DNA from: G963663365 sp963663365
Lineage (GTDB): Bacteria; Hinthialibacterota; Hinthialibacteria; Hinthialibacterales; G963663365
Length of the DNA stretch: 64,000 nt
Assembly: GCA_963663365.2 (NCBI GenBank)
Contig: CAXXIH010000004.1
Coordinates: 248,001 to 312,000 of the forward strand
Reading direction: 5' to 3'
The notes under the pieces were generated by a model. It saw only the letters and a list, made by a program, of their open reading frames with translations, had not been told where the DNA came from and searched no databases. Positions within the stretch are counted from its first letter, which is position 1, and each line of letters starts with the position of its first letter. Positions 52,346 to 61,115 of the stretch are shown here, piece by piece. The translations under genes were made by a program, and so were the position numbers.

Positions 52346-53046
52346 AATCTCACCTCACAGCATAATTTTCCGTATTTAAACGGAACTTTGATTTCAATCT
52401 TCGATATCGGTAACACGGAATACAGCTGGATGTGAACTTCCTGCTAATGGCCGATCGGCCGAAAATCTAGATCGTAGCCTGTATCATAGAGGGGAAAGCA
52501 CCAAGATTATAGGACTGCCGAACAAAGACGTAGAGACAATCGATTTCCCGTCACGCCGCCGATTCGTGTATACGGCAAGCCCTAAAATGCACCACTCAAG
52601 GCGACTCTAGGTACACCTCACAACTCCATCTACACTGTATTTTAAAGACTTACGACGGATCTTGGAGCGATATGCCCCTGGAGACCTAAAAAACGAAAGG
52701 AAGAAAAGTCATAGCCATAAAATAAAAGATACTAACACCGTACATTTACAATTTGGAAGAACATATCATCAGATTGCGTTTGTTTTCTCAACGGTTCCGG
52801 GATGATGTACGCATTAATCGTGTATTGGTTTCAATCCTCCTGATTGCAGTAGCGGCTCTCATATTCTTTTTCATGCCCTCCATTCTGTGGCACTGAGCCG
52901 AGATCCAGGCAATATTCCACTTTCGGGAGGCCTCGCCCCTCATCACCCTCTCTGCCTGTGGTTACGTTACGCTGCGTGGGACAGGGAGAACAAATCATTC
53001 ATGATACAATACCAAATCAATATTCGCTGAATGAAAAAGTGAAGTA
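52346..53046. other. 700-bp interval upstream of cold-shock and hemolysin-III genes
   Basis: No strong coding frame apart from the small candidate at 52774-52896. The part next to the cold-shock gene may hold its 5' leader; I see no definite promoter or hairpin. Confidence 0.4.
52774..52896 (+). CDS. Possible small single-pass membrane protein
   Basis: A 40-residue frame with a TTG start (a further TTG at 52753) encodes a basic N-terminus RLFSQRFRDDVRINRV followed by a hydrophobic helix LVSILLIAVAALIFFFM. The topology is that of a small membrane protein. There is no good ribosome site and no ATG, so confidence is low. Confidence 0.3.
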   Translation: MRLFSQRFRDDVRINRVLVSILLIAVAALIFFFMPSILWH

Positions 53047-53712
53047 ATGGAATCAAGTTTGCAGAGAATCGAAAACTGTGCTTATAAACCTAGAGAAGAA
53101 ACAGCGAACGTCTTAACACATTTAGTCGGTGTCTTCTTTGGTGTTGCCGTATTGAGTCTACTGGTGTCTTTGGCATCCATTGATGGTGACGTTTGGCGAG
53201 TCGTTAGTTTTAGTATTTATGGATCATCATTAGTTTTGCTTTATTCCTTTTCTACGCTATACCATTTTTTCCGCGGCCCCCATTTGAAACACATTTTTCG
53301 GATTCTCGATCATGTTTCGATTTTTTTCCTTATCGCAGGAACCTATACTCCATTTATGTTGGTTAATTTACGTGGCATTTGGGGGTGGTGTCTGCTTGGC
53401 GTCATTTGGGGATTGGCCGCCATTGGCATTTCATTCAAGATTTTCATGACCGGAAGGTGGCGTACTCTATCTGTTGTAGTTTATATCTTGATGGGTTGGA
53501 TGGTAGTGATCGCCTTCAAACCGCTACTGGACGCGATCACATATTTCGGAATTATGTGGTTGGTTGCAGGTGGATGTGCTTATACAGTTGGCGTCGTATT
53601 TTATTTGCTTAAAAAATTACCATACCACCATGCTATCTGGCATTGCTTTGTTTTAATGGGCAGTGCATGCCATTTTGTTGCCATGCTATTTTACGTCTTG
53701 CCGATGAATTGA
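53047..53712 (+). CDS. Hemolysin III/PAQR family membrane protein
   Basis: The 221-residue protein has seven helices. The family hallmarks are EETANVLTHLVGVFFG near the start, STLYHFF, FRILDHVSIFFLIAGTYTPF, and the C-terminal LPYHHAIWHCFVLMGSACHF. The Ser/His/Asp/His zinc-site positions of PAQR proteins are present (H in LYHFF, D in ILDH, HH...H near the end). Function in bacteria is linked to membrane fluidity/energetics; hemolysis is not established in most. Confidence 0.92.
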   Translation: MESSLQRIENCAYKPREETANVLTHLVGVFFGVAVLSLLVSLASIDGDVWRVVSFSIYGSSLVLLYSFSTLYHFFRGPHLKHIFRILDHVSIFFLIAGTYTPFMLVNLRGIWGWCLLGVIWGLAAIGISFKIFMTGRWRTLSVVVYILMGWMVVIAFKPLLDAITYFGIMWLVAGGCAYTVGVVFYLLKKLPYHHAIWHCFVLMGSACHFVAMLFYVLPMN

Positions 53713-53789
53713 TTGCTCCTCCAGGAAGATCGTGCTTGCGTTTCCATTGGAAGGCCCCAATGCCGCCGGTCAGATGATGGAGAGACACG

Positions 53790-54719
53790 CTACCGCGATC
53801 GGTACTGCGTGAAACTCTCTACTGTCGATTCACTTTCAGACTCCCTCAGAAGCCGAAACCCGAAACCGGCGGAGTGAGTGTACGGCGTGTCGGAGTAGCG
53901 AGAAGCCGACCGGTTGTAGGAGGCGTCGCCGGCCCAGTTGCCGCCGCGTATGACACGCCCCAAGCCCGATGAAGGGCCTTGTGGGTCAACCTGAGGACCA
54001 CGCGAAGATGGATCTTCCCACCAGTCCGAGCACCACTCAGAAAGGTTCCCGTGCATGTCGTACAAACCCCAAGGATTCGGTAGTTTCGAGCCAACCTCTT
54101 CGCTTTGGTTGTTGTCGTTCCCATCCCACCACATGTACTCATCCATCAGAGTGCAGTACGAACTTGAGTCCGAGCATTCCAGCGCATCGCCAAACGAGAA
54201 CCGCGTCTCGGTTCCCGCGCGGCAAGCGTATTCCCATTCCGCCTCTGTCGGTAAGCGAAACACCCCAATACCCATACCGTTCAGGTACTCGACGAAAGTT
54301 TGGCACTCATTCCAACTCACGATGAAGACTGGATGGTCATCACCGACACCGTAAATGGAGGCAGCGTGACCGTCTGTCGGTTTGGAACCCATCACAGCCT
54401 CCCACTGCGCCTGCGTAACCTCGTACATGCCAAGATAAAAACCCTGCGTCAACGTCACTTCGTGGGAGAACCACTCCTCGGAGTGACGCCCCCGCTCGTC
54501 TGACGGGCAGCCCATCGTGAAGGTGCCCGGTTGGATCAGGATCATATCGAGCGGCTTAGCGCCCTCTGGCAGGCCGGGGATGTTCACCCGAATCCCCTCA
54601 AACCCAGTCTCGGGATTCACCCCAAGACTCTCTACATCTTGGCTCCAACCCGGAAGCACAAGCAGCGAAATTATTATGAGCGGCGCAAAGACTCTCAAGT
54701 TCGAGAGAATCACTCTCAT
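53790..54719 (-). CDS. Exported SUMF1-domain protein
   Basis: The 309-residue protein has a signal peptide (about 1-27) and one SUMF1 domain (PGTFTMGCPSDERG, YEVTQAQWEAVMGSKP, FRLPTEAEWEYACRAGTETRF, VIRGGNWAGDASYNRSASRYS). It lacks the FGE catalytic Cys pair near the RGG motif. It is a close paralog of 45577-46914 on the island. GAGGAGG is 8 nt before ATG 54719. Confidence 0.85.
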   Translation of the reverse strand: MRVILSNLRVFAPLIIISLLVLPGWSQDVESLGVNPETGFEGIRVNIPGLPEGAKPLDMILIQPGTFTMGCPSDERGRHSEEWFSHEVTLTQGFYLGMYEVTQAQWEAVMGSKPTDGHAASIYGVGDDHPVFIVSWNECQTFVEYLNGMGIGVFRLPTEAEWEYACRAGTETRFSFGDALECSDSSSYCTLMDEYMWWDGNDNNQSEEVGSKLPNPWGLYDMHGNLSEWCSDWWEDPSSRGPQVDPQGPSSGLGRVIRGGNWAGDASYNRSASRYSDTPYTHSAGFGFRLLRESESESTVESFTQYRSR

Positions 54720-54790
54720 GTCGAGAACCTCCTCTTGCATTTGGCAGTCTCCCCACAATATACACTCATCAGCCCAGAGGTGTTTCCGTG

Positions 54791-54830
54791 AGATGTCACG
54801 AGTTGTCGCTAGTTGTCAGGTGTTGTAAGA
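54791..54830. promoter_or_regulatory. Four 10-bp phased repeats upstream of the SUMF1 gene
   Basis: Units AGATGTCACG, AGTTGTCGCT, AGTTGTCAGG and TGTTGTAAGA run end to end in 10-bp steps, 72-111 bp upstream of ATG 54719. One helical turn per unit suggests a direct-repeat-binding activator, as for the island's SUMF1/WD40 genes, though the core sequence differs. Confidence 0.5.
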
Positions 54831-54891
54831 ATCACATGGATTCTCACCTCTCTGTGGCCCTCTGTCCCAAATGAACGGCAAAGATTGAACC

Positions 54892-56340
54892 TCACACCTC
54901 CTCCACGACCCTCAGTCCTGTCAGGTTTGCGAGGTGGCGGATGGTTTGGGTTTGGTCACCGTAATAGGCCACACGGTGCAGCGAGGCATAATAATCCAGA
55001 GCGCTTTCGCCCAATGCACCGCCGCCCCAGTTATCCAGAAGTTTCTGCGCGTCTTTAACCTCAGCCACAAGTTCTGTGCGGCAGCCACGTTCCTTGCCCT
55101 TGGGCACCCTGGGAACATCGACAATTGTACCTGTGAACATCAACAACGTGTTGAGGTGGATCAGCTTGGTAAAGGTCACTTTTTGACCGATCCGGTAATG
55201 AACCTCGGTCACCGCGCCGCCACGAACTTCGGCATGACGCCGCAGCAGATAGGGCGCCCGGAAACTTTCGGGACCTTCCATACGCAGGGGGGCTGAACAG
55301 TGGGAGTGATGGTAAACATTCTTGGAGGTGTCCACTCCCGCCGCATTGGCGAGAAAACCGGCGCGGTTCAACACGTGCTGCAGCATCAGCATGGTCAACA
55401 TACAGTCCATATCCCCATCGCAAGCGGCGGGGATGCCTTGGTCATTCAGACGTGAAAATCCCAGACAGGGAAATCCGCGCTCCAACCAACGCATACAGGT
55501 ACCGACACACAATCCATGGCATCCGTTCTCTTCAATCATCCGGTCCAGAGTCAGGCTGGCCCGCGCGGCCTTAAGCACATCTTCATGGTTCGGTTCGACA
55601 ACGCCTTCCGCTTCGTCTATCCACTCTTTCGCGATGGCCTTCGCGGCGGCCTCATCGACCGTTCCCATAATTTCGTCATAACGTCCATCGGCGATCTGGA
55701 CCATTTCAACACCCAACCGCTCCTTGACCAGATCCGGCGTATGAGACTCGGGCGTGCCTTTGAATGGAGGCGAAACCAGCGCCCGGCTGCGCTTCAGCAG
55801 TGGGATGGCCCGCAGCAGCGCCGCCGCATGTTCCAATTCATCGTAGTCGGTAGTGTTGAAAAGCGTGATCCGGTTGCCCTGCTCCCGCCACGGCTTTACC
55901 AGGCACCAATCATGCCCGCCGACCACCGGCAGATGGAACAAGGCCACCGGCCGCTTCTGCTCAAAGACCGTGGGCAAAACTCTGCTCGGTCCAAAAATAT
56001 GCGCACTGATTGCCAACACGGGCGCATCGGGGCCGGCCTTGGCCAGTAAGGCGGCGGTCTCTTCGGCATTGTTCACTTGACCAATAACAAACTCCACATT
56101 GCCGAGATTTTTTTCCGCCTTTTTCAGACGTTTTTTTGCGGCCGCAATCTCCTCTTCCGAAGGATTCCAACTGATTTCCCCCGGCTTTCCGGCGATAATG
56201 ACGCAAATCCGAACCTTTGGGTCGGCCTTGGGCGGAACATCTGCGGCTTCCGTATTGACCGCCAAATGGCCCGCGGCAATTGCGATCCCGCTTACCGCGC
56301 TGCTTTTTAAAAAATCCCTGCGAGTACAATGTGTACACAT
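54892..56340 (-). CDS. Tat-exported L-fucose/arabinose isomerase-like protein
   Basis: The 482-residue protein starts with a twin-arginine signal (TRRDFLKSS, then a hydrophobic stretch to about residue 30). The body has alpha/beta segments like the fucose/arabinose isomerase fold: FVIGQVNNAEETAALL, HIFGPSRVLP, ALFHLPVVGGHDWCLVKPW, CHGLCVGTCMRWLERGFPCLGFSRLND, and ACDGDMDCMLTMLML. Export of a sugar isomerase-like protein is unusual; several such Tat proteins are known in Planctomycetes-like genomes, from memory. Substrate unknown. Confidence 0.75.
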   Translation of the reverse strand: MCTHCTRRDFLKSSAVSGIAIAAGHLAVNTEAADVPPKADPKVRICVIIAGKPGEISWNPSEEEIAAAKKRLKKAEKNLGNVEFVIGQVNNAEETAALLAKAGPDAPVLAISAHIFGPSRVLPTVFEQKRPVALFHLPVVGGHDWCLVKPWREQGNRITLFNTTDYDELEHAAALLRAIPLLKRSRALVSPPFKGTPESHTPDLVKERLGVEMVQIADGRYDEIMGTVDEAAAKAIAKEWIDEAEGVVEPNHEDVLKAARASLTLDRMIEENGCHGLCVGTCMRWLERGFPCLGFSRLNDQGIPAACDGDMDCMLTMLMLQHVLNRAGFLANAAGVDTSKNVYHHSHCSAPLRMEGPESFRAPYLLRRHAEVRGGAVTEVHYRIGQKVTFTKLIHLNTLLMFTGTIVDVPRVPKGKERGCRTELVAEVKDAQKLLDNWGGGALGESALDYYASLHRVAYYGDQTQTIRHLANLTGLRVVEEV

Positions 56341-56679
56341 AATTCCCGACTCCTCTCTAGGTTCGAATCCTGCGGATTAAGCCCCACTACAGGCTCTCGT
56401 TTGTATCCGTTTTTTGCCACTATTCCGATTACACCGTCAATATCTTTGCACAGATTTCTTTGAAATACATCCGGTAAAAAAGAAGATTTACAGTTTTCAA
56501 TTAGAATTTATTTAGCTTGGTTTTTATCTCTATAAATTCAGAAACCGGTTGATTTGATTCGTTATTTCCGGTGATAATAGACTCGCAGCAAAATCTACAG
56601 GGGCCGTTTACCGGAGGTGTTTCTTGCCTCCGCCTCTCCGCCTGTGGTGGCAAAATTCCACGAGAAGGAGCAGGACTCT
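56341..56679. other. 339-bp AT-rich interval before the second pseudopilin
   Basis: No gene or clear signal other than the AAGGAG ribosome site of the pseudopilin at its end. It probably holds divergent promoters that I cannot place. Confidence 0.4.
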
Positions 56680-57285
56680 ATGAAGCACAAAGTTTGGGCC
56701 TTCACACTCATTGAACTTTTAATCGTCGTTGCCATCATCGGCATTCTGGCGGCTATCGCCATACCCAACTTTTTGAATGCCCGGCTTCGGGCCAAAATCG
56801 CCAAAGCCCAATCGGAATTAAAAAACGTTGACGATCAGATGTTGATCCGCAAAAACGATACGGGCAAATGGGTGACAGATGGCAACGACAGCGCTGAAGG
56901 CCCCGAATGTACCGTCGACACCATCGATGGCCCCATTCCGGGAATGTATGGGATCACAACGCTATTCAACGGCACGGTTCATTTCGGCACCCATGTCTGG
57001 GCGCAATTAACCACTCCTGTCGCCTACTTAAACGGTCCGCTTTACGATCCTTTTAGCAGCGGCTGCTACTACGCTTATAACGACATGCGATGTTCAAACA
57101 AAAGCGGGACGCACTATCATCTACACGCGGCCGGCCCCGACCTTGATGTCGGTGAATATATGCGGGGATACGCCACACGTTACGATGGCAGTAACGGTCT
57201 CATATCCAGCGGGGATATTGTTCGCTGCCGCTCATTGCGTAACGGACTGAATTGCATCGAATGGGAAAACAAGATGGCAAAATGA
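56680..57285 (+). CDS. Type II pseudopilin
   Basis: The 201-residue protein has a basic leader and cleavage site, then FTLIELLIVVAIIGILAAIA and IPNFLNARLRAKIAKAQSEL. The C-terminal domain ends with YDGSNGLISSGDIVRC, the shared motif with the 58598 gene. Start 56680 has AAGGAG upstream. Probably periplasmic or pseudopilus subunit. Confidence 0.85.
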   Translation: MKHKVWAFTLIELLIVVAIIGILAAIAIPNFLNARLRAKIAKAQSELKNVDDQMLIRKNDTGKWVTDGNDSAEGPECTVDTIDGPIPGMYGITTLFNGTVHFGTHVWAQLTTPVAYLNGPLYDPFSSGCYYAYNDMRCSNKSGTHYHLHAAGPDLDVGEYMRGYATRYDGSNGLISSGDIVRCRSLRNGLNCIEWENKMAK

Positions 57286-57445
57286 ACACAAGTTGGTTTA
57301 TCTAACTGCCAACGTATCAATTTTCAATGCCGAAACAGACCCGGCGTCGGTATAGGAACCTGCAAGCCCGCATCGTAATCGAACGATAGATTACCAATAA
57401 CTCCGGCGTCTCACTCACACCTATTGTGCATTTCCACAATCTGCA

Positions 57446-58570
57446 ATGGCTCCGCAGCCTGGATATTCCTATGAACCAAACCTACGATGGGAGTTCCAAC
57501 TTGAGGAGAGTGTGCGGATTATGCAGCAAAAGAGACCGGCAGAGGCCAAGACCATCCAAGATTACGATGCTCTGTGCGAACGGCTCCGGCTTCTCGAAAG
57601 CCAAATGCAGGAGGTCTCTTCATCGGGTGATTCCGGCGCCGAAAAATGTGCCGGGATTTTTTTGGAAATGGCCGATTGCTGCAAACAGATCGGCCGCCAC
57701 AATGAATTGCTGACCTATTTAAAAGAAGCCCGACGGCTCTGTCCCGAGTTACCCGGCCTGGCGCCGCAGCTGGCGGAAGCGGGCATTTATGAAGATGAGG
57801 AACGCCCTACACCTTGGGATCACGAGCGGGCGATTAAGACCTATAACGATATCCAAGACCTGCGCGACCATTGGCATTTACCATTTGACGATTTTTTCAA
57901 ACAAACCCGGGCTGGGCGTATTCGCCGTTCCATCTGCGAACGGCTTAAAAATTTGACACAATCCGGCGACCGAATATTAGAGGCGGGTTGTGCGGCCGGA
58001 GGCTATTACGCATCGCTCAAGCCCTTTATCGATACATCACATTACACGGCCTTGGATATAACTCCCGGCATGGTGCGTTGTGCAAAAACCAATTTCCCGG
58101 AGTTGGATGTTTTACGTTCGGATGTACGTAATTTAGGATTTCGTGACAACACCTTTGCGGTGACATTTTCGACCGATGTACTCATGCATATCGAGAATTG
58201 GCAACAGGGCTTACGTGAACTCTACCGGGTAAGCGAGCGAGTGTTGATCTTGCGCATCCGGGCACACACGGATCCACATTATCCGACACTCGTTACCAAA
58301 ATCGGAGCGGGCGCATACCATGTCCCCTATATCATTAACGGCATTGGGGAGCTTCACCAATTTGTAGCCCAGCTCACGCCTACGCCTTATCTTCTGGATG
58401 CCGGTTCCATTAGCGGCGAACCAATGCATCCGCACCTTTGGCATATTGCCGAAACCCACCCCGAGTTAATGCAGAAACTGAGGGAATCCGATGCGCCGGG
58501 CCTCACCTACTGCGTGGATATCACCATCCTTAAGCAGCGCAACGAGAATTACCTTAAATCGGAAAAATAG
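57446..58570 (+). CDS. SAM-dependent methyltransferase with helical N-terminal extension
   Basis: The 374-residue protein has a predicted helical N-terminal part (1-130; repeat-like KCAGIFLEMADCCKQIGRHNELLTYLKEAR, TPR-like). A methyltransferase core follows: ILEAGCAAGGYYASLKPF, ALDITPGMVRCAKTNFPELDV, FRDNTFAVTFSTDVLMHI. The last ~100 residues are unusual and may bind the substrate. Substrate unknown; its neighbours (pseudopilins) do not show it. Confidence 0.7.
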   Translation: MAPQPGYSYEPNLRWEFQLEESVRIMQQKRPAEAKTIQDYDALCERLRLLESQMQEVSSSGDSGAEKCAGIFLEMADCCKQIGRHNELLTYLKEARRLCPELPGLAPQLAEAGIYEDEERPTPWDHERAIKTYNDIQDLRDHWHLPFDDFFKQTRAGRIRRSICERLKNLTQSGDRILEAGCAAGGYYASLKPFIDTSHYTALDITPGMVRCAKTNFPELDVLRSDVRNLGFRDNTFAVTFSTDVLMHIENWQQGLRELYRVSERVLILRIRAHTDPHYPTLVTKIGAGAYHVPYIINGIGELHQFVAQLTPTPYLLDAGSISGEPMHPHLWHIAETHPELMQKLRESDAPGLTYCVDITILKQRNENYLKSEK

Positions 58571-58597
58571 ACCGCCACACTTTGCATGCTTGCGATC

Positions 58598-59161
58598 TTA
58601 ATTGCATTTACGGCCAAGGAGATTTTCACCGGCAGGACCTTTGCCGCGAATTGAGGCCTTGGTAATTGTGCCCCTGCTCATAATCCCATTGCTACCGTCA
58701 TAGGCCTCCCAAGCACCACAGCAAACCGGCCCTTCCCCATACAAAATATATCCCCGTTTGTTGGTCACCCATTCCTGCCAAAGCTGATAGTTATAGGGTT
58801 TGATCTCTGAATCGCCGCCGCGAAGGTGGGTGCTGTGATACATGCCTTCATGATTCTTAAAATATTCAATATCGCTCCGGCCTTCCATAAAAGGATCCGT
58901 AAGCGGACCGTTGATATAGCCAAGATTGATATAGGGACAATGCTCTTCTTTACCATCATAGTGTCCCGGTATATCGCTCTGATCCATAAGATAGAGTTGT
59001 TGGATTTGACCATAGGTGCGCATCTCACTGATCGAATGGCTGACCTTGGCGCGGATACGCGCATTCATAAAGTTGGGAACGGCAATCGCCGCCAGGATTC
59101 CGATAATCGCAACAACAATTAGAAGTTCAATCAATGTAAATGCCTTGGATCGAATGCTCAT
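58598..59161 (-). CDS. Type II pseudopilin
   Basis: The 187-residue protein has a short leader MSIRSKA, then FTLIELLIVVAIIGILAAIA and VPNFMNARIRAKV. The C-terminal part includes YDGSNGIMSRGTITK, matching the other pseudopilins. AAGGAAG is 7 nt upstream of ATG 59161. Probable pseudopilus subunit. Confidence 0.85.
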   Translation of the reverse strand: MSIRSKAFTLIELLIVVAIIGILAAIAVPNFMNARIRAKVSHSISEMRTYGQIQQLYLMDQSDIPGHYDGKEEHCPYINLGYINGPLTDPFMEGRSDIEYFKNHEGMYHSTHLRGGDSEIKPYNYQLWQEWVTNKRGYILYGEGPVCCGAWEAYDGSNGIMSRGTITKASIRGKGPAGENLLGRKCN

Positions 59162-59539
59162 TTATATCTTCCTTCCATTGGTTGCTTAATTTAAAACAAT
59201 TCCAATAAAGGCGATATACATTTCTACTCAATAATTTATTTCTTATGCGCATAACGCCCTGAATACAATTCTCTACAGGGCACGCCAACCGAACACGACA
59301 TTCGTCGATCAATTCCAAATGCACAAAAACCCGGGAAGGTGGCGAAGTTTATTTCGGCACTGTATTTCTCGATGTAAATCCATGCCCAATTTCTCTGTTC
59401 GGAAACCATTTAATTCTCTCCAAGGCATGGGCAATTTTTATTTCTTTTTTTGCCCCCACACTTCCATGATCTACATAACAAGCACATTCGACTCGACTTA
59501 GAGAAGGCTCAACAGCCGCCAAAAAAAATACGTAAAACC
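59162..59539. other. 378-bp stretch without a gene
   Basis: AT-rich stretch between the pseudopilin (minus strand) and the GntR promoter. Several short frames exist but none looks protein-like, and no RNA gene or repeat was recognised. Confidence 0.45.
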
Positions 59540-59569
59540 TTGACGCGCTTACTGTATATATACTATATA
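59540..59569 (+). promoter_or_regulatory. Promoter of the GntR/ABC operon
   Basis: TTGACG (59540-59545) with TATATA at 59564-59569 (18-bp spacer). The -10 lies inside the operator palindrome. The GntR ATG follows at 59602. Confidence 0.65.
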
Positions 59570-59576
59570 TACAGTA
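59550..59576 (+). promoter_or_regulatory. Operator palindrome of the GntR/ABC operon
   Basis: A perfect 27-bp palindrome with 13-bp arms around the C at 59563; the arm is TACTGTATATATA. It overlaps the -10 and start region, as expected for autorepression by a YtrA-type GntR regulator. Confidence 0.75.
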
Positions 59577-59689
59577 TAGACGATCAAGCAATAGAACACC
59601 GATGACAGAAAAGCACTCCAACTTCGTGATTCCTCCCATCTCCCCTGCGGCTCCCGGGCCGCTTTACCGGCAGATCGTGGAAGGGATTA

Positions 59690-60791
59690 GAGGGATCTTC
59701 ATATTAACTGTCCGATTGAAGCCGTTCTCTTGTTGTCCTCGGGGTGGGTAATAACATCGAGGAGAGCGGTGTCGAGGCGTTGAATCAACGCGTCACGATC
59801 CTTGCAGTGCACATTGGTAAACCAGCGTGCCTTGAGGACGCGCCAGATGCGTTCGATGGGGTTCAAATCCGGGGAATAAGGCGGGAGGTAGACCGGTTCA
59901 AAGAAATGCCAGTTGGTGGATTTTCGATGATGCCAAGAAGCGTTATCCAGAATGAGGATATTCCGCTTGCGCTGAGGATGAATCATTCGATGCGCTTCGT
60001 CTAAAAACGCTTGGAATACATCACTGTCCACATGACTGGCTTCAATCGCGAAAAATTCTCCAGTCCGAGGCGCCACCATTCCCAAGGCATTCATTCGAAT
60101 GTGGTCGCCATTGTGGGTGACGCGTGTCTTTCTCCCTTTTTTGTCCCAACGCTGCCGCGAGCGCGACTCGCCTTCAAACCCCGATTCATCCGCAAACCAG
60201 AGTTCAACGTCGGGATTCTCACTCAGCTCCCGCAATGTCTCACGAAAAGCCTGGCGTTTCTCTTCATCTTGACGGTCCGGCCAGGGCTGAGGCACTTTCA
60301 ACGTAAAATCATTTTCATGAAAAAAACGTAAAACCGTATTGTACGAGCATTCGATCTGGTAAGTCTCTCGTAGAAAACCGTGAAAATTCCGAGCCGTCCA
60401 GAAGGTGCGAGCCACCTTTTCGGGGTGATCCAGCACTTCCAGCAATTCATTTTCCTGATTCGGATCAATACACTTGGGACGTCCACGGCCCGGCTTGGGA
60501 ATCAGCCCATCAATCCCGCATTCATTAAACGCCTGAATCCAGCGTCGAAGGTTTCGTTCGCCAATCACAAGCGCTTTGCAGACCTGATCCCGGGGAATCC
60601 CGGTAATCAATAACTGCATCGCCGTACAGCGCGTGTTCATCTCAAACGTACCCACCCGTGACGCCTCTTTCAGCTCCTCACACGTCGCGTTCTCTGGATT
60701 GGGTTCCAAGCGTGTACGGCACATGCTGGTACCTTGACAGCAACCCTCCATAAGATCTAGGGGAAACGGACAATTCTTTTGAGGATCCCTC
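59690..60791 (-). mobile_element. IS630-family insertion sequence, copy 3
   Basis: 1,102 bp with the same ends and transposase translation as copies 1 and 2; TA at 59688-59689 and 60792-60793. It splits the GntR gene and separates the operon promoter from the ABC genes. Confidence 0.95.
59699..60751 (-). CDS. IS630-family transposase (copy 3)
   Basis: 350 residues, identical in translation to copies 1 and 2, DDE residues intact (D188, D269, E300). Transcription direction opposes the host operon. Confidence 0.93.
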   Translation of the reverse strand: MEGCCQGTSMCRTRLEPNPENATCEELKEASRVGTFEMNTRCTAMQLLITGIPRDQVCKALVIGERNLRRWIQAFNECGIDGLIPKPGRGRPKCIDPNQENELLEVLDHPEKVARTFWTARNFHGFLRETYQIECSYNTVLRFFHENDFTLKVPQPWPDRQDEEKRQAFRETLRELSENPDVELWFADESGFEGESRSRQRWDKKGRKTRVTHNGDHIRMNALGMVAPRTGEFFAIEASHVDSDVFQAFLDEAHRMIHPQRKRNILILDNASWHHRKSTNWHFFEPVYLPPYSPDLNPIERIWRVLKARWFTNVHCKDRDALIQRLDTALLDVITHPEDNKRTASIGQLI

Positions 60792-61115
60792 TAAACGGGA
60801 AATCAGCGAGGGCCGCTTGCACCCGGGCCAGCCGCTGCCCTCGTTCCGGATTTTGGCGGAAGACCTTTTGGTCAGTCTCATCACCGTAAAACGCGCCTAC
60901 GAGGAACTGGAACGCGAGGGCGTGATTTATCGCAAACAAGGTTTGGGGACATTCGTTGCGGAAGACGGTGACGACCGCAGCCGTGAAGTCAAAAAGATAC
61001 AAGCGGAAAAACTGATGGAACAGGCGGTGCGTGAAGCGTTTGAAGCCGGATTGAATCAACGTGAAGTTTTGGGCCTTGCCCAACGTTTGATACATGAGCA
61101 TACGGGAGGCAGAAA

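Noticed and set aside
45577..54719. Formylglycine-generating enzymes for sulfatase activation
   Set aside because: The SUMF1 domains lack the catalytic Cys pair and no sulfatase gene is in the window.
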